DNA of 64,000 bases from Ruminococcus sp. UNK.MGS-30 (GTDB lineage Bacteria > Bacillota > Clostridia > Oscillospirales > Ruminococcaceae). Both the position numbers and the translations under genes were made by a program. Of the stretch, positions 1 through 7,581 are shown piece by piece. Numbering within the stretch: the stretch's first letter is position 1; every line of letters begins with the position of its first letter. Under the pieces are notes generated by a model. That model made no database searches, had not been told where the DNA came from, and saw only the letters and a list, made by a program, of their open reading frames with translations. The DNA lies in the NCBI GenBank assembly GCA_000980705.1, contig LBCK01000001.1, positions 744,001 to 808,000 on the forward strand, in the 5' to 3' direction.

Positions 1-1309
1 GATCCAGCCCGTTTACCGTGCCGTCCCCGTTGCAGTCTGCCAACGCCGCAGCGTCCTTGGGCAGGCTTTCCACGCCCAGAAGATACTTCTGGAGAAGCAC
101 CAGGTCTGCGGCGGAAACGCTGCCGTCTCCGTTGCAGTCCCCCAAAAGCGGCTTGTCAGAATCACCCTTTACCGCCAGGAGCTGCTGCATCAGCGTGTCA
201 TCATACATCTTGCAGTTGTTCCGGTCGTAGTGCAGGTCTGTGATATCCCACAGCACCGGACACATATCCCGCTCATATGCTGCGCCGCAGACAGAGGACA
301 GGAACTTCCGGACGGACTCCTCTTCCTTGTTCTTTTTCGGGCAGCCGTATTCTCCGATAATGACCGGGATTCCCTTGTCCACATAGGTGGTTTTCAGAAG
401 ATCCATGTTCCGGTTCAGTTCCTCGAAGTCTGCATCTGTTCCCCAGGTGGAACGCATCTTGCCCCAGTCTGCATCCTCTTCCAGGATGGCAAAGCCGGAG
501 GGCGTATAGTAATGCACCGAGACAGCGCAGCGGTGCGCCGGGTCGTCCGGCATCTGGAACAGACTGTCACAGGTCAGTTCCACGTCGGTATTATAGCCGG
601 AGATGAGCAGGTGGCGCTGGGGATTGTTGCCGCCGGAGGAGCGGATGATGTCCACAAAGGTCTGGTTGATCTCATTGACCAGGGCATAGGATTCCGCCTT
701 GCCCTCTGTTCCGCCCCAGCGGTTCCACAGGCTCTCCCAGCCCAGTTCTTCGTTCTGGGACTCGAATATCAGATAGTCGTCATAATCGGCAAAGGCATCG
801 CTGACCTGTGTCCAGATCCGCTTGTACTTCTCCATACAGTTTTCCTTGTCCGTGGGGAAGTTCGCCAGCCAGCCGCCGTCATAGTGCAGATTGAGGATGA
901 CATACAGACCGCAGTCTCTCGCCCAGTCCACCACCTCTTGCACCGCAGAAAGATAGCTGTCGCTGATGGTGTAGTTATCCCCCATCAGATTGGTCCACGC
1001 CACCGGAACACGAAGAGTGTCGAATCCGGCGTCAGCGTAGCCCTGGATCATCTGCTGGGTAATCACCGGACTGCCCCAGGCGGTCTCATAGGATTCCGGC
1101 GTGCCGTCGCCCCACTGGGCGATCCAGTCGCCGCAGGATTCATAGGTATTGCCCAGGTTGATGCCGATGCCCATATCCTTTACCAGCTCGGCAGTCGTAA
1201 TGTCCCGCATCGGGGACTGTTTCTGGGGCAGCGCCGCAGCAGAAACGGCACAGTTGCACCAGAGCATACCGGCAGCCACTGCGCCGGCAAGTATTTTTTT
1301 CAGATTCAT
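1..1309 (-). CDS. GH5-family endoglucanase/glycanase with C-terminal type I dockerin (3' end outside window)
   Basis: Secreted glycoside hydrolase, probably a cellulosomal endo-beta-glucanase. The reading frame from the ATG at 1309 runs off the window edge, giving 436 residues. Residues 1-26 form a signal peptide (MNLKKILAG..., AAA cleavage region). The catalytic domain has the GH5 markers GIGINLGNT near the N terminus, an acid/base Glu in ESQNEELG and a nucleophile Glu in VIIGEYG. After residue about 400 comes a dockerin: one full calcium loop (DCNGDGSVSAADLVLLQKY) and the start of a second (DCNGDGTVNGLD). The dockerin implies docking to a cohesin scaffold outside the cell. Family knowledge places GH5 enzymes on beta-1,4-glucans, mannans or xyloglucan; the exact substrate cannot be read here. 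The gene lies 43 bases behind an AraC-type regulator on the same strand, which may control it. Confidence 0.93.
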   Translation of the reverse strand, partial: MNLKKILAGAVAAGMLWCNCAVSAAALPQKQSPMRDITTAELVKDMGIGINLGNTYESCGDWIAQWGDGTPESYETAWGSPVITQQMIQGYADAGFDTLRVPVAWTNLMGDNYTISDSYLSAVQEVVDWARDCGLYVILNLHYDGGWLANFPTDKENCMEKYKRIWTQVSDAFADYDDYLIFESQNEELGWESLWNRWGGTEGKAESYALVNEINQTFVDIIRSSGGNNPQRHLLISGYNTDVELTCDSLFQMPDDPAHRCAVSVHYYTPSGFAILEEDADWGKMRSTWGTDADFEELNRNMDLLKTTYVDKGIPVIIGEYGCPKKNKEEESVRKFLSSVCGAAYERDMCPVLWDITDLHYDRNNCKMYDDTLMQQLLAVKGDSDKPLLGDCNGDGSVSAADLVLLQKYLLGVESLPKDAAALADCNGDGTVNGLD

Positions 1310-1352
1310 GGTCCTTTTCCCTGCGGCAAAGCGCCGCTGTGTCACTCTATTT

Positions 1353-2156
1353 TTATGCCGGCACGGACACACGTCCCTGCTTGCGGAAGTCCGTAGGCGT
1401 ACTGCCGCAGTTCTTCTTGAACTGGCGCAGGAAGCTGTAGGTACAGCCATAGCCGCACTGCTCTGCGATCTCACCCACCGTCAGTCCCGTGGAAGAAAGC
1501 AGCTCTTTGGCACGCTGCATCTTCGCACAGGTGACATCCGTCATCACCGTGACCCCGAAGGTCTTTTTATAAAGGTGCTGGAGTCCCGAGCGGCTCATGC
1601 GGACAAAGTTCAGCATGGAATCTACCGTACCGAACTGTTCCGGCGTCTGATAGATCCGCATCCGCAGATAAGTCAGCTGCTCGTTGTTGTCCTTGAGCTG
1701 GAGGGTGCTGTGGTGGTCGCCGGCGCTGTATTCCCGGCGGATCTTCATCAGCAGGATGTTGGCGTACTGGTGTTCGATCTCGCTGTGCATCAGCTCTGCC
1801 GAGTAATGCTCATACGCCATCTTGCGGATCAGTTCCGACAGCTCCGCAGCGTTCTGGGTCTGCACCGGCGTATCAAAGGGCATTCCCTCATTGCGCAGGG
1901 CGATCTCTTCTTCCGGCGTCATATTGCAGTAAAACCAGTCGTCCGTATAGACACCGCTCTCCGCCTCATAGCGGCAGGTAGCGTGGGGCGTAAAAAACAG
2001 AATTGTATTCTTTTCCAGATGCAACTTTTTCCCGTTCAATAGCAATCGTGCAGGTGTTTTCACCAAAAGGAACAGATAACAGCCCGGTCCGTCCGGATAA
2101 TCCATCACAAAATCTGCACCGTGGGTATAGTTGTGTCCGATAACTCCAATTTTCAT
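1353..2156 (-). CDS. AraC-family transcriptional regulator
   Basis: DNA-binding regulator of 267 residues. The N-terminal half resembles a cupin-type AraC sensing domain (residues about 10-90). The C-terminal about 100 residues hold the two helix-turn-helix motifs typical of AraC/XylS proteins (AKELLSSTGLTVGEIAEQCG, then YGCTYSFLRQFKKNCGSTPTDFRK). I chose ATG 2156 because AAGGAGAAC precedes it; a longer frame to 2288 lacks a ribosome site and crosses the promoter. The gene sits directly upstream of the GH5-dockerin gene on the same strand, so regulation of plant-polysaccharide degradation is a reasonable inference. The ligand is unknown. Confidence 0.9.
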   Translation of the reverse strand: MKIGVIGHNYTHGADFVMDYPDGPGCYLFLLVKTPARLLLNGKKLHLEKNTILFFTPHATCRYEAESGVYTDDWFYCNMTPEEEIALRNEGMPFDTPVQTQNAAELSELIRKMAYEHYSAELMHSEIEHQYANILLMKIRREYSAGDHHSTLQLKDNNEQLTYLRMRIYQTPEQFGTVDSMLNFVRMSRSGLQHLYKKTFGVTVMTDVTCAKMQRAKELLSSTGLTVGEIAEQCGYGCTYSFLRQFKKNCGSTPTDFRKQGRVSVPA

Positions 2157-2255
2157 GATGTTCTCCTTTGCGTTCGTCGGATCGCCCCGTCTTTTTCCGG
2201 AGAACAGTAGGAAAATCCGAGACAGATCCATTTCAAGTACAATTGCATTGCCTCT

Positions 2256-2284
2256 ATTATAGCATGATTTTCCGTCCAATGCAA
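2256..2284 (-). promoter_or_regulatory. SigA-type promoter of the AraC regulator gene
   Basis: On the minus strand TTGCAT and TATAAT are separated by 17 bases, about 100 bases upstream of the regulator start. Confidence 0.7.
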
Positions 2285-2288
2285 CCAC

Positions 2289-2640
2289 AAATTTTGCTTA
2301 TTTTATGCACATATCGTGCAAACAAGCAGAATGTTGCGCATCAAATATTGTGCAAGGCAATATCCGCATTATCAAAATCGTATTTTCGCAGGATACTCCC
2401 GTGAGATGCACGATGTGTGGGGTGGTGAGGCGAGATTTGTAGGGGTTGATCCCCCTGCCCCTTCGGGACATCCCCCTTTTCAAGGGGGACAATATACCGA
2501 ATAGTCTCCTCTCGTAGAGGAGATGCCCGAAGGGCAGAGGAGTCGGAAGTCTCTCGGGCGAACCATGTTCGCCCCTACAGTGTTGCTGACATCTCCTGCG
2601 GTGTTTCCCCACAATTCCCATGAAATTCGAAAAATACCCC
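2289..2640. repeat. Intergenic block with R3-like, R2 and R1 palindromic repeats
   Basis: No gene is seen here. A small inverted repeat TGCACATATCGTGCA lies at 2306-2320, just upstream of the regulator promoter, and could be an operator. From about 2445 to 2580 there is a shortened R3-like element, an R2 element (CTCCTCTCGTAGAGGAG followed by a GCCCGAAGGGC hairpin) and an R1 palindrome at 2556-2574 with a C at the centre position. Confidence 0.75.
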
Positions 2641-2669
2641 TTGACAAATACCCCTATAGGGTATATAAT
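2641..2669 (+). promoter_or_regulatory. Promoter with CsoR-like copper operator in its spacer
   Basis: TTGACA (2641-2646) and TATAAT (2664-2669) are 17 bases apart. The spacer carries the palindrome ATACCCCTATAGGGTAT, which matches the operators of CsoR/RcnR copper or nickel repressors (TACCC...GGGTA arms). Binding there would block RNA polymerase. The downstream gene encodes a CopZ-like protein, which fits copper-induced expression. Confidence 0.8.
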
Positions 2670-2717
2670 AGAGACGTACTGCAAAGCAGTCTATCACATG
2701 AAAGGCGGTAACGAGCA

Positions 2718-2969
2718 ATGGTAAAGACAACATTAAAGATCGACGGTATGATGTGCAGTATGTGCGAGGCACATATGAATGACCTGGTTCGCCAGAACTG
2801 CAAGGTAAAAAAGGTGACTTCTTCTGCGAAAAATGGTGAGACCGTAGTCATCAGCGAAGAGCCGCTGGATATTTCGATGCTGGACAAGGAGATCAAGGGC
2901 ATCGGCTACACAATGCTTTCCCACGAGAGCGAACCCTATGAGAAAAAGGGTCTGTTCCACAGAAAGTAA
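2718..2969 (+). CDS. Heavy-metal-associated (CopZ/HMA-like) small metallochaperone
   Basis: An 83-residue cytoplasmic protein made of one HMA domain with a ferredoxin-like fold. It has the metal-binding motif GMMCSMCEAHM (M-x-C-x-x-C) at residues 10-20 and the usual tail IKGIGYTM near residue 63. Such proteins carry Cu(I) to a P-type ATPase or act as a copper buffer. The AAAGGCGG ribosome site sits 7-10 bases before ATG 2718. The promoter contains a CsoR-like operator. No copA or csoR gene is adjacent, so any partners lie elsewhere. The charged C-terminal tail EKKGLFHRK extends beyond a minimal CopZ. Confidence 0.88.
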   Translation: MVKTTLKIDGMMCSMCEAHMNDLVRQNCKVKKVTSSAKNGETVVISEEPLDISMLDKEIKGIGYTMLSHESEPYEKKGLFHRK

Positions 2970-2994
2970 GAGAAAATCACAGCACTGCAAACAA

Positions 2995-3030
2995 AAAGCA
3001 GCTATCCTGGTGTGGGATAGCTGTTTTTTG
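2995..3030. terminator. Bidirectional intrinsic terminator
   Basis: CAGCTATCC (2999-3007) pairs perfectly with GGATAGCTG (3015-3023) around a 7-base loop. A T run follows on the plus strand (from 3024) and the minus strand reads CTTTTTG after the stem. It can end both the HMA gene and the convergent zinc-ribbon operon. Confidence 0.88.
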
Positions 3031-3056
3031 TTTGTATGGTGTTGCTGTAATCGCTG

Positions 3057-3707
3057 TTACTGCACTGTCGTCTGTACAGCGCCGCTTTTCAGGGTATCGT
3101 CATCCTCAGAGATGATGTACCACTTTTCGCCGATCTTGCCCAGGGTGGGATAGACCACGTCTGTGCCGGAATCGTTGCTGCCCTGGAACTTCCGCTGTAC
3201 CTCCAGCGTTACCGCCTGGGAGATGTCAGCGCCGTCGTTCCCCAGCATCTCTTCCATGTTGGAGTTCCACTCCGAAACGCCGGAATCGCCCTGCTCCGAC
3301 AAGCCCTCAATCTGATAGGTCACCTTCACATCGTCCCCGTAGGTTTCTTTCCACTCCGAAACGGTGTTGCTGCAGCCCTCTGCGAAGCTGTCGATCACGT
3401 CTTCCTCCGTCTTGTTATAGGTCTCCATGTAATACGTCCAGTATTCCGGCGGCGCCATCAGCTGGGTCAGCGTCTGACCGTCCGCCGCAAAGACTGCGGT
3501 ATAATAGGATTGCAGCACATCGGCATAATCTGCGGAATCCGGTGCCTGCTGCTGTGCTTTCTGGTCGTGCTGATACCAGACCAGTCCGCCGCAGGCAAGC
3601 CCAGCCGCCGCTGCCACCATGATGATGCCTGCCACGATGCGCAGATGCCGGCGCTTTGCCGCCGCCTGCTCTGCCTGTTTCCGATTTTTTGTCACTTTTT
3701 TCGCCAT
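3057..3707 (-). CDS. Membrane-anchored protein with NTF2-like repeat domain (zinc-ribbon cluster paralogue)
   Basis: A 216-residue protein of unknown function. A basic N terminus (MAKKVTKNRK) leads to one membrane helix (about residues 23-44) and an extracytoplasmic domain. That domain has the pattern LQSYYTAVFAADGQTL ... PPEYWTYYMETYNKTEEDVIDSF and ends in KIGEKWYIISEDDD. The same pattern recurs in the two upstream genes (for example LQTYWTAVANADAETL and KIDGQWYVYDAM), so this is a paralogue that lacks the N-terminal zinc ribbon. It is the last gene of a four-gene minus-strand cluster, 30 bases behind the previous one. The fold is inferred as NTF2-like or DUF4878-like from the W-Y/W-C ending. 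Confidence 0.82.
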   Translation of the reverse strand: MAKKVTKNRKQAEQAAAKRRHLRIVAGIIMVAAAAGLACGGLVWYQHDQKAQQQAPDSADYADVLQSYYTAVFAADGQTLTQLMAPPEYWTYYMETYNKTEEDVIDSFAEGCSNTVSEWKETYGDDVKVTYQIEGLSEQGDSGVSEWNSNMEEMLGNDGADISQAVTLEVQRKFQGSNDSGTDVVYPTLGKIGEKWYIISEDDDTLKSGAVQTTVQ

Positions 3708-3737
3708 GCTTGGTTTGCTCCTCTGTCCTCTCCGAAA

Positions 3738-4523
3738 TTACCAGACGTTATAGCCGTCATTCTGGCACACAAAGTCGATGTCCTCCATCGCCTTCATACA
3801 GCACCAGCGGTTTCCGATCTTGACGAAGGTCGCCTGCTCGGATGCCTTTGTGCCGCCGTCGTCGATATTGACGCTGACGGTCACTGCCTTTTTGATCTCC
3901 ACGGTGATGTTATAGTCTGTCTTGAGTTCCGATTCCAGAGCGCTGATCTCGTCTGCGTCTGTGATCTCCTCGGTCTTTCCGATATCATAGGACATTCTGC
4001 CGTCTGTCCCGTAGTTTTTGTTCCAGTACTTAAAATAATCCTGCATCATGGATTTGACTTCCCGGCGTGTGGTGGAATAGGTGGTCTCCAGATAGTCCAT
4101 ATAGGCATCCGGCACCAGCGCCACGTACATACTGCCGCTCTCCCGGTCCACGCCCTTGACATAGCGGTATACCGCCAGCTTATAGCCGCCGAAAAAGACG
4201 TAGTACAGCACCGCCGCCAGGACCACCGCCGCTGCCACGGCTGCCGCCACGATGCGGCGTGTCAGACGGGTGGTCTTTTCCTGCTTTTGCCGCCGCAGCA
4301 CTTCCGGGTCCTCGGCGGCGATGCCGTCCGCCTTTTCCAGGTCAGCCGGCGCAGAGAGAAAGGGCATGGAGAAAGAATCGGCGTCCGGGGCTGTCTTTTT
4401 CTGGACAGCCGCCTTTTCGGTCTCCTCTTCCTCCGCTTTTTTGGGGCGTGGCAGGATCTCGCCGCATTCCGGGCAGATCACCGCACGCTCCGGTGCGTCA
4501 TATCCACAGTGTTCACATTTCAT
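3738..4523 (-). CDS. Zinc-ribbon membrane protein with NTF2-like extracytoplasmic domain
   Basis: A 261-residue protein. The N terminus is a zinc ribbon (MKCEHCGYDAPERAVICPECG; Cys 3, 6, 17, 20). A charged linker and one transmembrane segment (about residues 90-112) follow. The extracytoplasmic domain carries the family pattern VYRYVKGVDRESGSMYVALVPDAYMDYLETTYS and ends KIGNRWCCMKAMEDI. The zinc ribbon should lie in the cytoplasm and the domain outside, an arrangement that could sense or stabilise a membrane complex; no function is known to me. It lies 49 bases downstream of a larger paralogue and is probably co-transcribed. Confidence 0.84.
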   Translation of the reverse strand: MKCEHCGYDAPERAVICPECGEILPRPKKAEEEETEKAAVQKKTAPDADSFSMPFLSAPADLEKADGIAAEDPEVLRRQKQEKTTRLTRRIVAAAVAAAVVLAAVLYYVFFGGYKLAVYRYVKGVDRESGSMYVALVPDAYMDYLETTYSTTRREVKSMMQDYFKYWNKNYGTDGRMSYDIGKTEEITDADEISALESELKTDYNITVEIKKAVTVSVNIDDGGTKASEQATFVKIGNRWCCMKAMEDIDFVCQNDGYNVW

Positions 4524-4572
4524 GTTCTTTGTTTACTCCTTTGCTGTGACGGCAGAAAGTGCGGAAAAGTCC

Positions 4573-5976
4573 TTACATTCCGCCCTGGCTTGTGCCGTAG
4601 CAGGCAGTTGCGAAATAGTACATCGCATCATAGACATACCACTGACCGTCTATCTTGGTTAATGTTACATAAGTGTCGTTGCTGTCGTCACCGGTAGTTA
4701 CCGTAACGTCTACGTCCATTGCCTCTTCGCCGTCAATGCCATAGGTGTCCAGACCCTCGTTGATGTCTGCCAGTTCATCGTCGTCATAAGAGCTTGCATC
4801 GGTGATCTCTACCTGGATATCGTCCACCGATTCGCCGTTGAACTGAGATGCCACCATCTCTTCCAGCAGGCTGTTCAGATAGCTCTCGGCATCGCTCTGC
4901 TGTACGCCGTATTCCTGGTCTACCAGATCCCACCAGCCGTCGGGAACCAGGGTGGACAGTGTCTCTGCGTCTGCATTGGCAACAGCGGTCCAGTAGGTCT
5001 GGAGCATATCGCCGAACTCTGCGCCGTACTTTGCGGTTGCGGCATAGTCGGAGTCGCAGATCTCGTTGAAGTCATCCATTGCGGACAGGCTGCACCACTG
5101 ACCGTTCACCTTGACGGTCCAGATGGAATAGTCGTCCTGCTCGGAATCGTCTGCGCCGGTAACGGTGCAGTTTACATCCACACAGATGCCGGAGGAGACC
5201 TTCAGACCAAACTTGTCGGTATCTTCCCGGACAGTGTCCAGCTGGGAGCTGCTGCCGAAGCCCACAACCACGCCGGACTGCTTCCACTCGTAGGACAGGT
5301 CACCGCCCAGGCTGTCGGCATAGTCGTTCATGTATCTGCCCATGGCATCCACTGCCTCTTCCTCGGTCAGATCATAGGTGTCGGAAATATAGTTCCAGAA
5401 ATCGTCCGGGCAGAGATCCGCCAGCGCCTCTGCGTCGCAGTTCACGTGGGCATCCCAGTATTTGTCTACGGTCTTTGCGCCCTTGGTACCCATGTTTACG
5501 CCGATGCCCACGATCACGCCAATGATAATCAGAATAATCAGAATCGGGATCAGAATGATCGCCACAATGAGACCGGTCTTCTTTTTCTTCTTGGGCTGCT
5601 GACCCATAGGCGGAATGGGATTGGTGGTGGGGTCATAGGGTGTTCCGTTCACCGGCGGTACGCCTGCGCCGCCCGGAATGGTGTTGCCCGGCATCGCATA
5701 GGGATTTTCTCCGCCGACAGGCTGCTGGGGCTGAGCCTGGGGTGCAGCCTGGCTCTGGGGAGCGCTGGTCTCCGGCGCAGGCTGCGGTGCTTCCGGTGCT
5801 GCGTCCGGCATCTGTTCCGGCGCATCCGGGATGGGAGCTGTTTCCGGCATATCCGGAACTGCATCGGGGACAGCCTCCGGCATCGGGGTCGGGGTGTCTT
5901 CTGTCAGCGGTGTACCGCAGTTCGGGCAAAACTTCTTGCCGTCTTCTACGGCAGTTCCACAATTCTTACAATTCAT
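4573..5976 (-). CDS. Zinc-ribbon, proline-rich, membrane-anchored protein with two NTF2-like domains
   Basis: A 467-residue protein. Residues 3-20 form a zinc ribbon (CKNCGTAVEDGKKFCPNCG). Residues 28-130 are a Pro/Ala/Met-rich disordered linker ending in KKKKK. Residues 135-160 form a membrane helix. Outside lie two copies of the cluster domain, starting VDKYWDAHVNCDAEAL and LQTYWTAVANADAETL and ending VNGQWCSLSAMDD and KIDGQWYVYDAM. ATG 5976 is preceded by AAGGAG. A long imperfect hairpin lies in its leader on the minus strand at 6003-6037. Function unknown; internal duplication is clear. Confidence 0.85.
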   Translation of the reverse strand: MNCKNCGTAVEDGKKFCPNCGTPLTEDTPTPMPEAVPDAVPDMPETAPIPDAPEQMPDAAPEAPQPAPETSAPQSQAAPQAQPQQPVGGENPYAMPGNTIPGGAGVPPVNGTPYDPTTNPIPPMGQQPKKKKKTGLIVAIILIPILIILIIIGVIVGIGVNMGTKGAKTVDKYWDAHVNCDAEALADLCPDDFWNYISDTYDLTEEEAVDAMGRYMNDYADSLGGDLSYEWKQSGVVVGFGSSSQLDTVREDTDKFGLKVSSGICVDVNCTVTGADDSEQDDYSIWTVKVNGQWCSLSAMDDFNEICDSDYAATAKYGAEFGDMLQTYWTAVANADAETLSTLVPDGWWDLVDQEYGVQQSDAESYLNSLLEEMVASQFNGESVDDIQVEITDASSYDDDELADINEGLDTYGIDGEEAMDVDVTVTTGDDSNDTYVTLTKIDGQWYVYDAMYYFATACYGTSQGGM

Positions 5977-6002
5977 CTGGTATTCTCCTTATTTCTAATT
6001 TC

Positions 6003-6037
6003 CGGCAACACCACACAAAGCTTGTGCGGTGTCGCCG
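6003..6037 (-). promoter_or_regulatory. Leader hairpin between zinc-ribbon genes
   Basis: CGGC.ACACC.CACA pairs with TGTG.GGTGT.GCCG around AAGCTT, a long imperfect stem. It sits between the four-ribbon gene and the 467-residue gene, just before the ribosome site. No U tract follows on the minus strand, so it is more likely an RNA-stability or processing element than a terminator. Confidence 0.45.
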
Positions 6038-6087
6038 TATATTTCATGAGACGCAGTGCATCTCAGAAAAGACTTGTGTAGTGGTCG

Positions 6088-7056
6088 TCACTCTCCTACC
6101 GGCGTACCGCAGCTGGTGCAGAACTTATTCTGCGGCGGAACCGGGTTGCCGCAGGTCGGGCAGATGCGCTCTGCCGCCGAAGCAGCCGGTGCTGCATTTT
6201 CCAGAACCGGAGACGGTGCAGCAGGCGCTGCCGGGGTCTCTTCGTCTACCTTTGCGCCGCAGCAGGTACAGAAACGGTTGCCGTCCGGAACGGGCTTGCC
6301 GCAGGTCGGACAGGTTCTGCCGGGTGCTGCCGGAACAGCAGCCGGAATGGGTTCTGCCACCGGTGTGGGAATGCTTGCCGCAGTCTCCGGAGCTGCCGGC
6401 GTCTCTTCCGGCGCATAGGTCACTTCCGGCTCTGTGGGCTGAGCAGCAGGCATTTCCGGGGCAGCCGGGGCTGTGGGTTCTGCGGAGACAAAGCGGCTGC
6501 CGCAGAAGGTGCAGAACATTGCACCGGCAGTTCTGGGTTTGCCGCAGCTGGGGCAGACCTCACCGGAGACCGGCGGCTGGGTGTAGGTATACTGGGGCTG
6601 TGCATTCTGCTGTGCAGCAGCCTGGCGGGCGGCCGCCTCTGCCTCACGCTGCGCACGCTCTGCCGCCTCTTTTGCAGCACGCTCTTCCGCCAGGCGCTTG
6701 CCCACCGGATTTTCTGCGCCGCACTTGGTACAGAACAGCACTGTCTCCGGGATCTCTGCGCCGCAGGACTGGCAGACCAGCAGGTGCTTGTTCTTCCGGA
6801 TCTGTTCCCGATAGCCGCTGATCTTTTCCTGGCTGGCGGCGATGGCGCTGAGGAATTCCTGGAACTCCGGCTCTGCGTCGCCGCTGTGCAGCTCTGCGTA
6901 CTTCTTGCCCATGTTCAGATACGCCGCATTGATGAGGCGCTCTTCATCTGAAATGAGACCGTTCAAACGGATGGTGTCCGTCGAGGACTTTGTTTTTTCC
7001 ACAACGGAATGGGTGGTGTCACTGATGGTTTTACCCAGTTTATCGAAAAAAGACAT
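6088..7056 (-). CDS. Protein with four zinc ribbons and helical N-terminal domain
   Basis: A 322-residue soluble protein. Residues 1-90 are helical and amphipathic (MSFFDKLGKTISDTTHSVVEKTK...), resembling small coiled-coil domains of bacterial zinc-ribbon proteins. Four C-x2-C/C-x2-C ribbons follow at about residues 95-112, 168-185, 249-266 and 299-316. They are separated by an Ala/Glu/Arg coiled-coil stretch (121-150) and Pro/Ala-rich linkers. It has no membrane helix, unlike the three downstream genes. It is the first gene of the cluster and lies about 200 bases after a strong promoter. Function unknown; the repeated ribbons suggest a scaffold for protein or nucleic-acid contacts. Confidence 0.85.
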   Translation of the reverse strand: MSFFDKLGKTISDTTHSVVEKTKSSTDTIRLNGLISDEERLINAAYLNMGKKYAELHSGDAEPEFQEFLSAIAASQEKISGYREQIRKNKHLLVCQSCGAEIPETVLFCTKCGAENPVGKRLAEERAAKEAAERAQREAEAAARQAAAQQNAQPQYTYTQPPVSGEVCPSCGKPRTAGAMFCTFCGSRFVSAEPTAPAAPEMPAAQPTEPEVTYAPEETPAAPETAASIPTPVAEPIPAAVPAAPGRTCPTCGKPVPDGNRFCTCCGAKVDEETPAAPAAPSPVLENAAPAASAAERICPTCGNPVPPQNKFCTSCGTPVGE

Positions 7057-7266
7057 AACGATTCCTCACTTTCCGCACGAAAATCATTGTCAGCTTACGC
7101 TGACATCCCAGCACAAGGCACACCCTGCGGGCGCCTTTTCAAGGGGGACTTAAAATGGATTTCCATGCACATTACGGGCGGCTGTGCCGTCTCCGGCTGC
7201 CGCATTCCACACATAAAGTCTGCATTTCCGGGAAAAAATCCCACAGTATAGAAATGCCTATGATAC
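7057..7266. repeat. 5' leader of the zinc-ribbon operon holding an R3 repeat
   Basis: Between the start at 7056 and the promoter lies an R3 element (about 7089-7150, TGTCAGC...GCTGACA then the GGCGCC and CCTTTTCAAGGGGG arms). It would be transcribed as part of the 5' untranslated RNA. Confidence 0.7.
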
Positions 7267-7295
7267 ATTATACTATATTTTCCGATATCATGCAA
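7267..7295 (-). promoter_or_regulatory. SigA-type promoter of the zinc-ribbon operon
   Basis: The minus strand reads TTGCAT, 17 bases, TATAAT, about 210 bases upstream of the first gene. Confidence 0.72.
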
Positions 7296-7480
7296 GTATT
7301 TTTCCGCAATTTTCACAACATTTTCATGCAGTCAGCACCAACGCCGGAGCTGCGGCAGCGGCTGCCTTATCTGTCAGCGCCTGTGGAAAAGTCCTGTTCC
7401 GATGATTCTTTCTTTGCTTTTCTTTTCCACAAAAACCGCCGATGGGTTTTCCACCGTTTTCAACAGCCGGATTTTCTGCA

Positions 7481-7530
7481 AAAAAGAAAACCTGCCGAAA
7501 GCATCGCAGTTTCGACAGGTTTTCTTCTTT
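7481..7530 (-). terminator. Intrinsic terminator of serS
   Basis: GAAAACCTGCCGAAA (7486-7500) pairs with TTTCGACAGGTTTTC (7510-7524) with one mismatch. On the minus strand the stem is followed by TTTTCTTTTTT. Confidence 0.75.
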
Positions 7531-7581
7531 TTCGACAATTTTATTTTTCCACAACCGAATTTTTCGCTGTGGAAAACTCGT

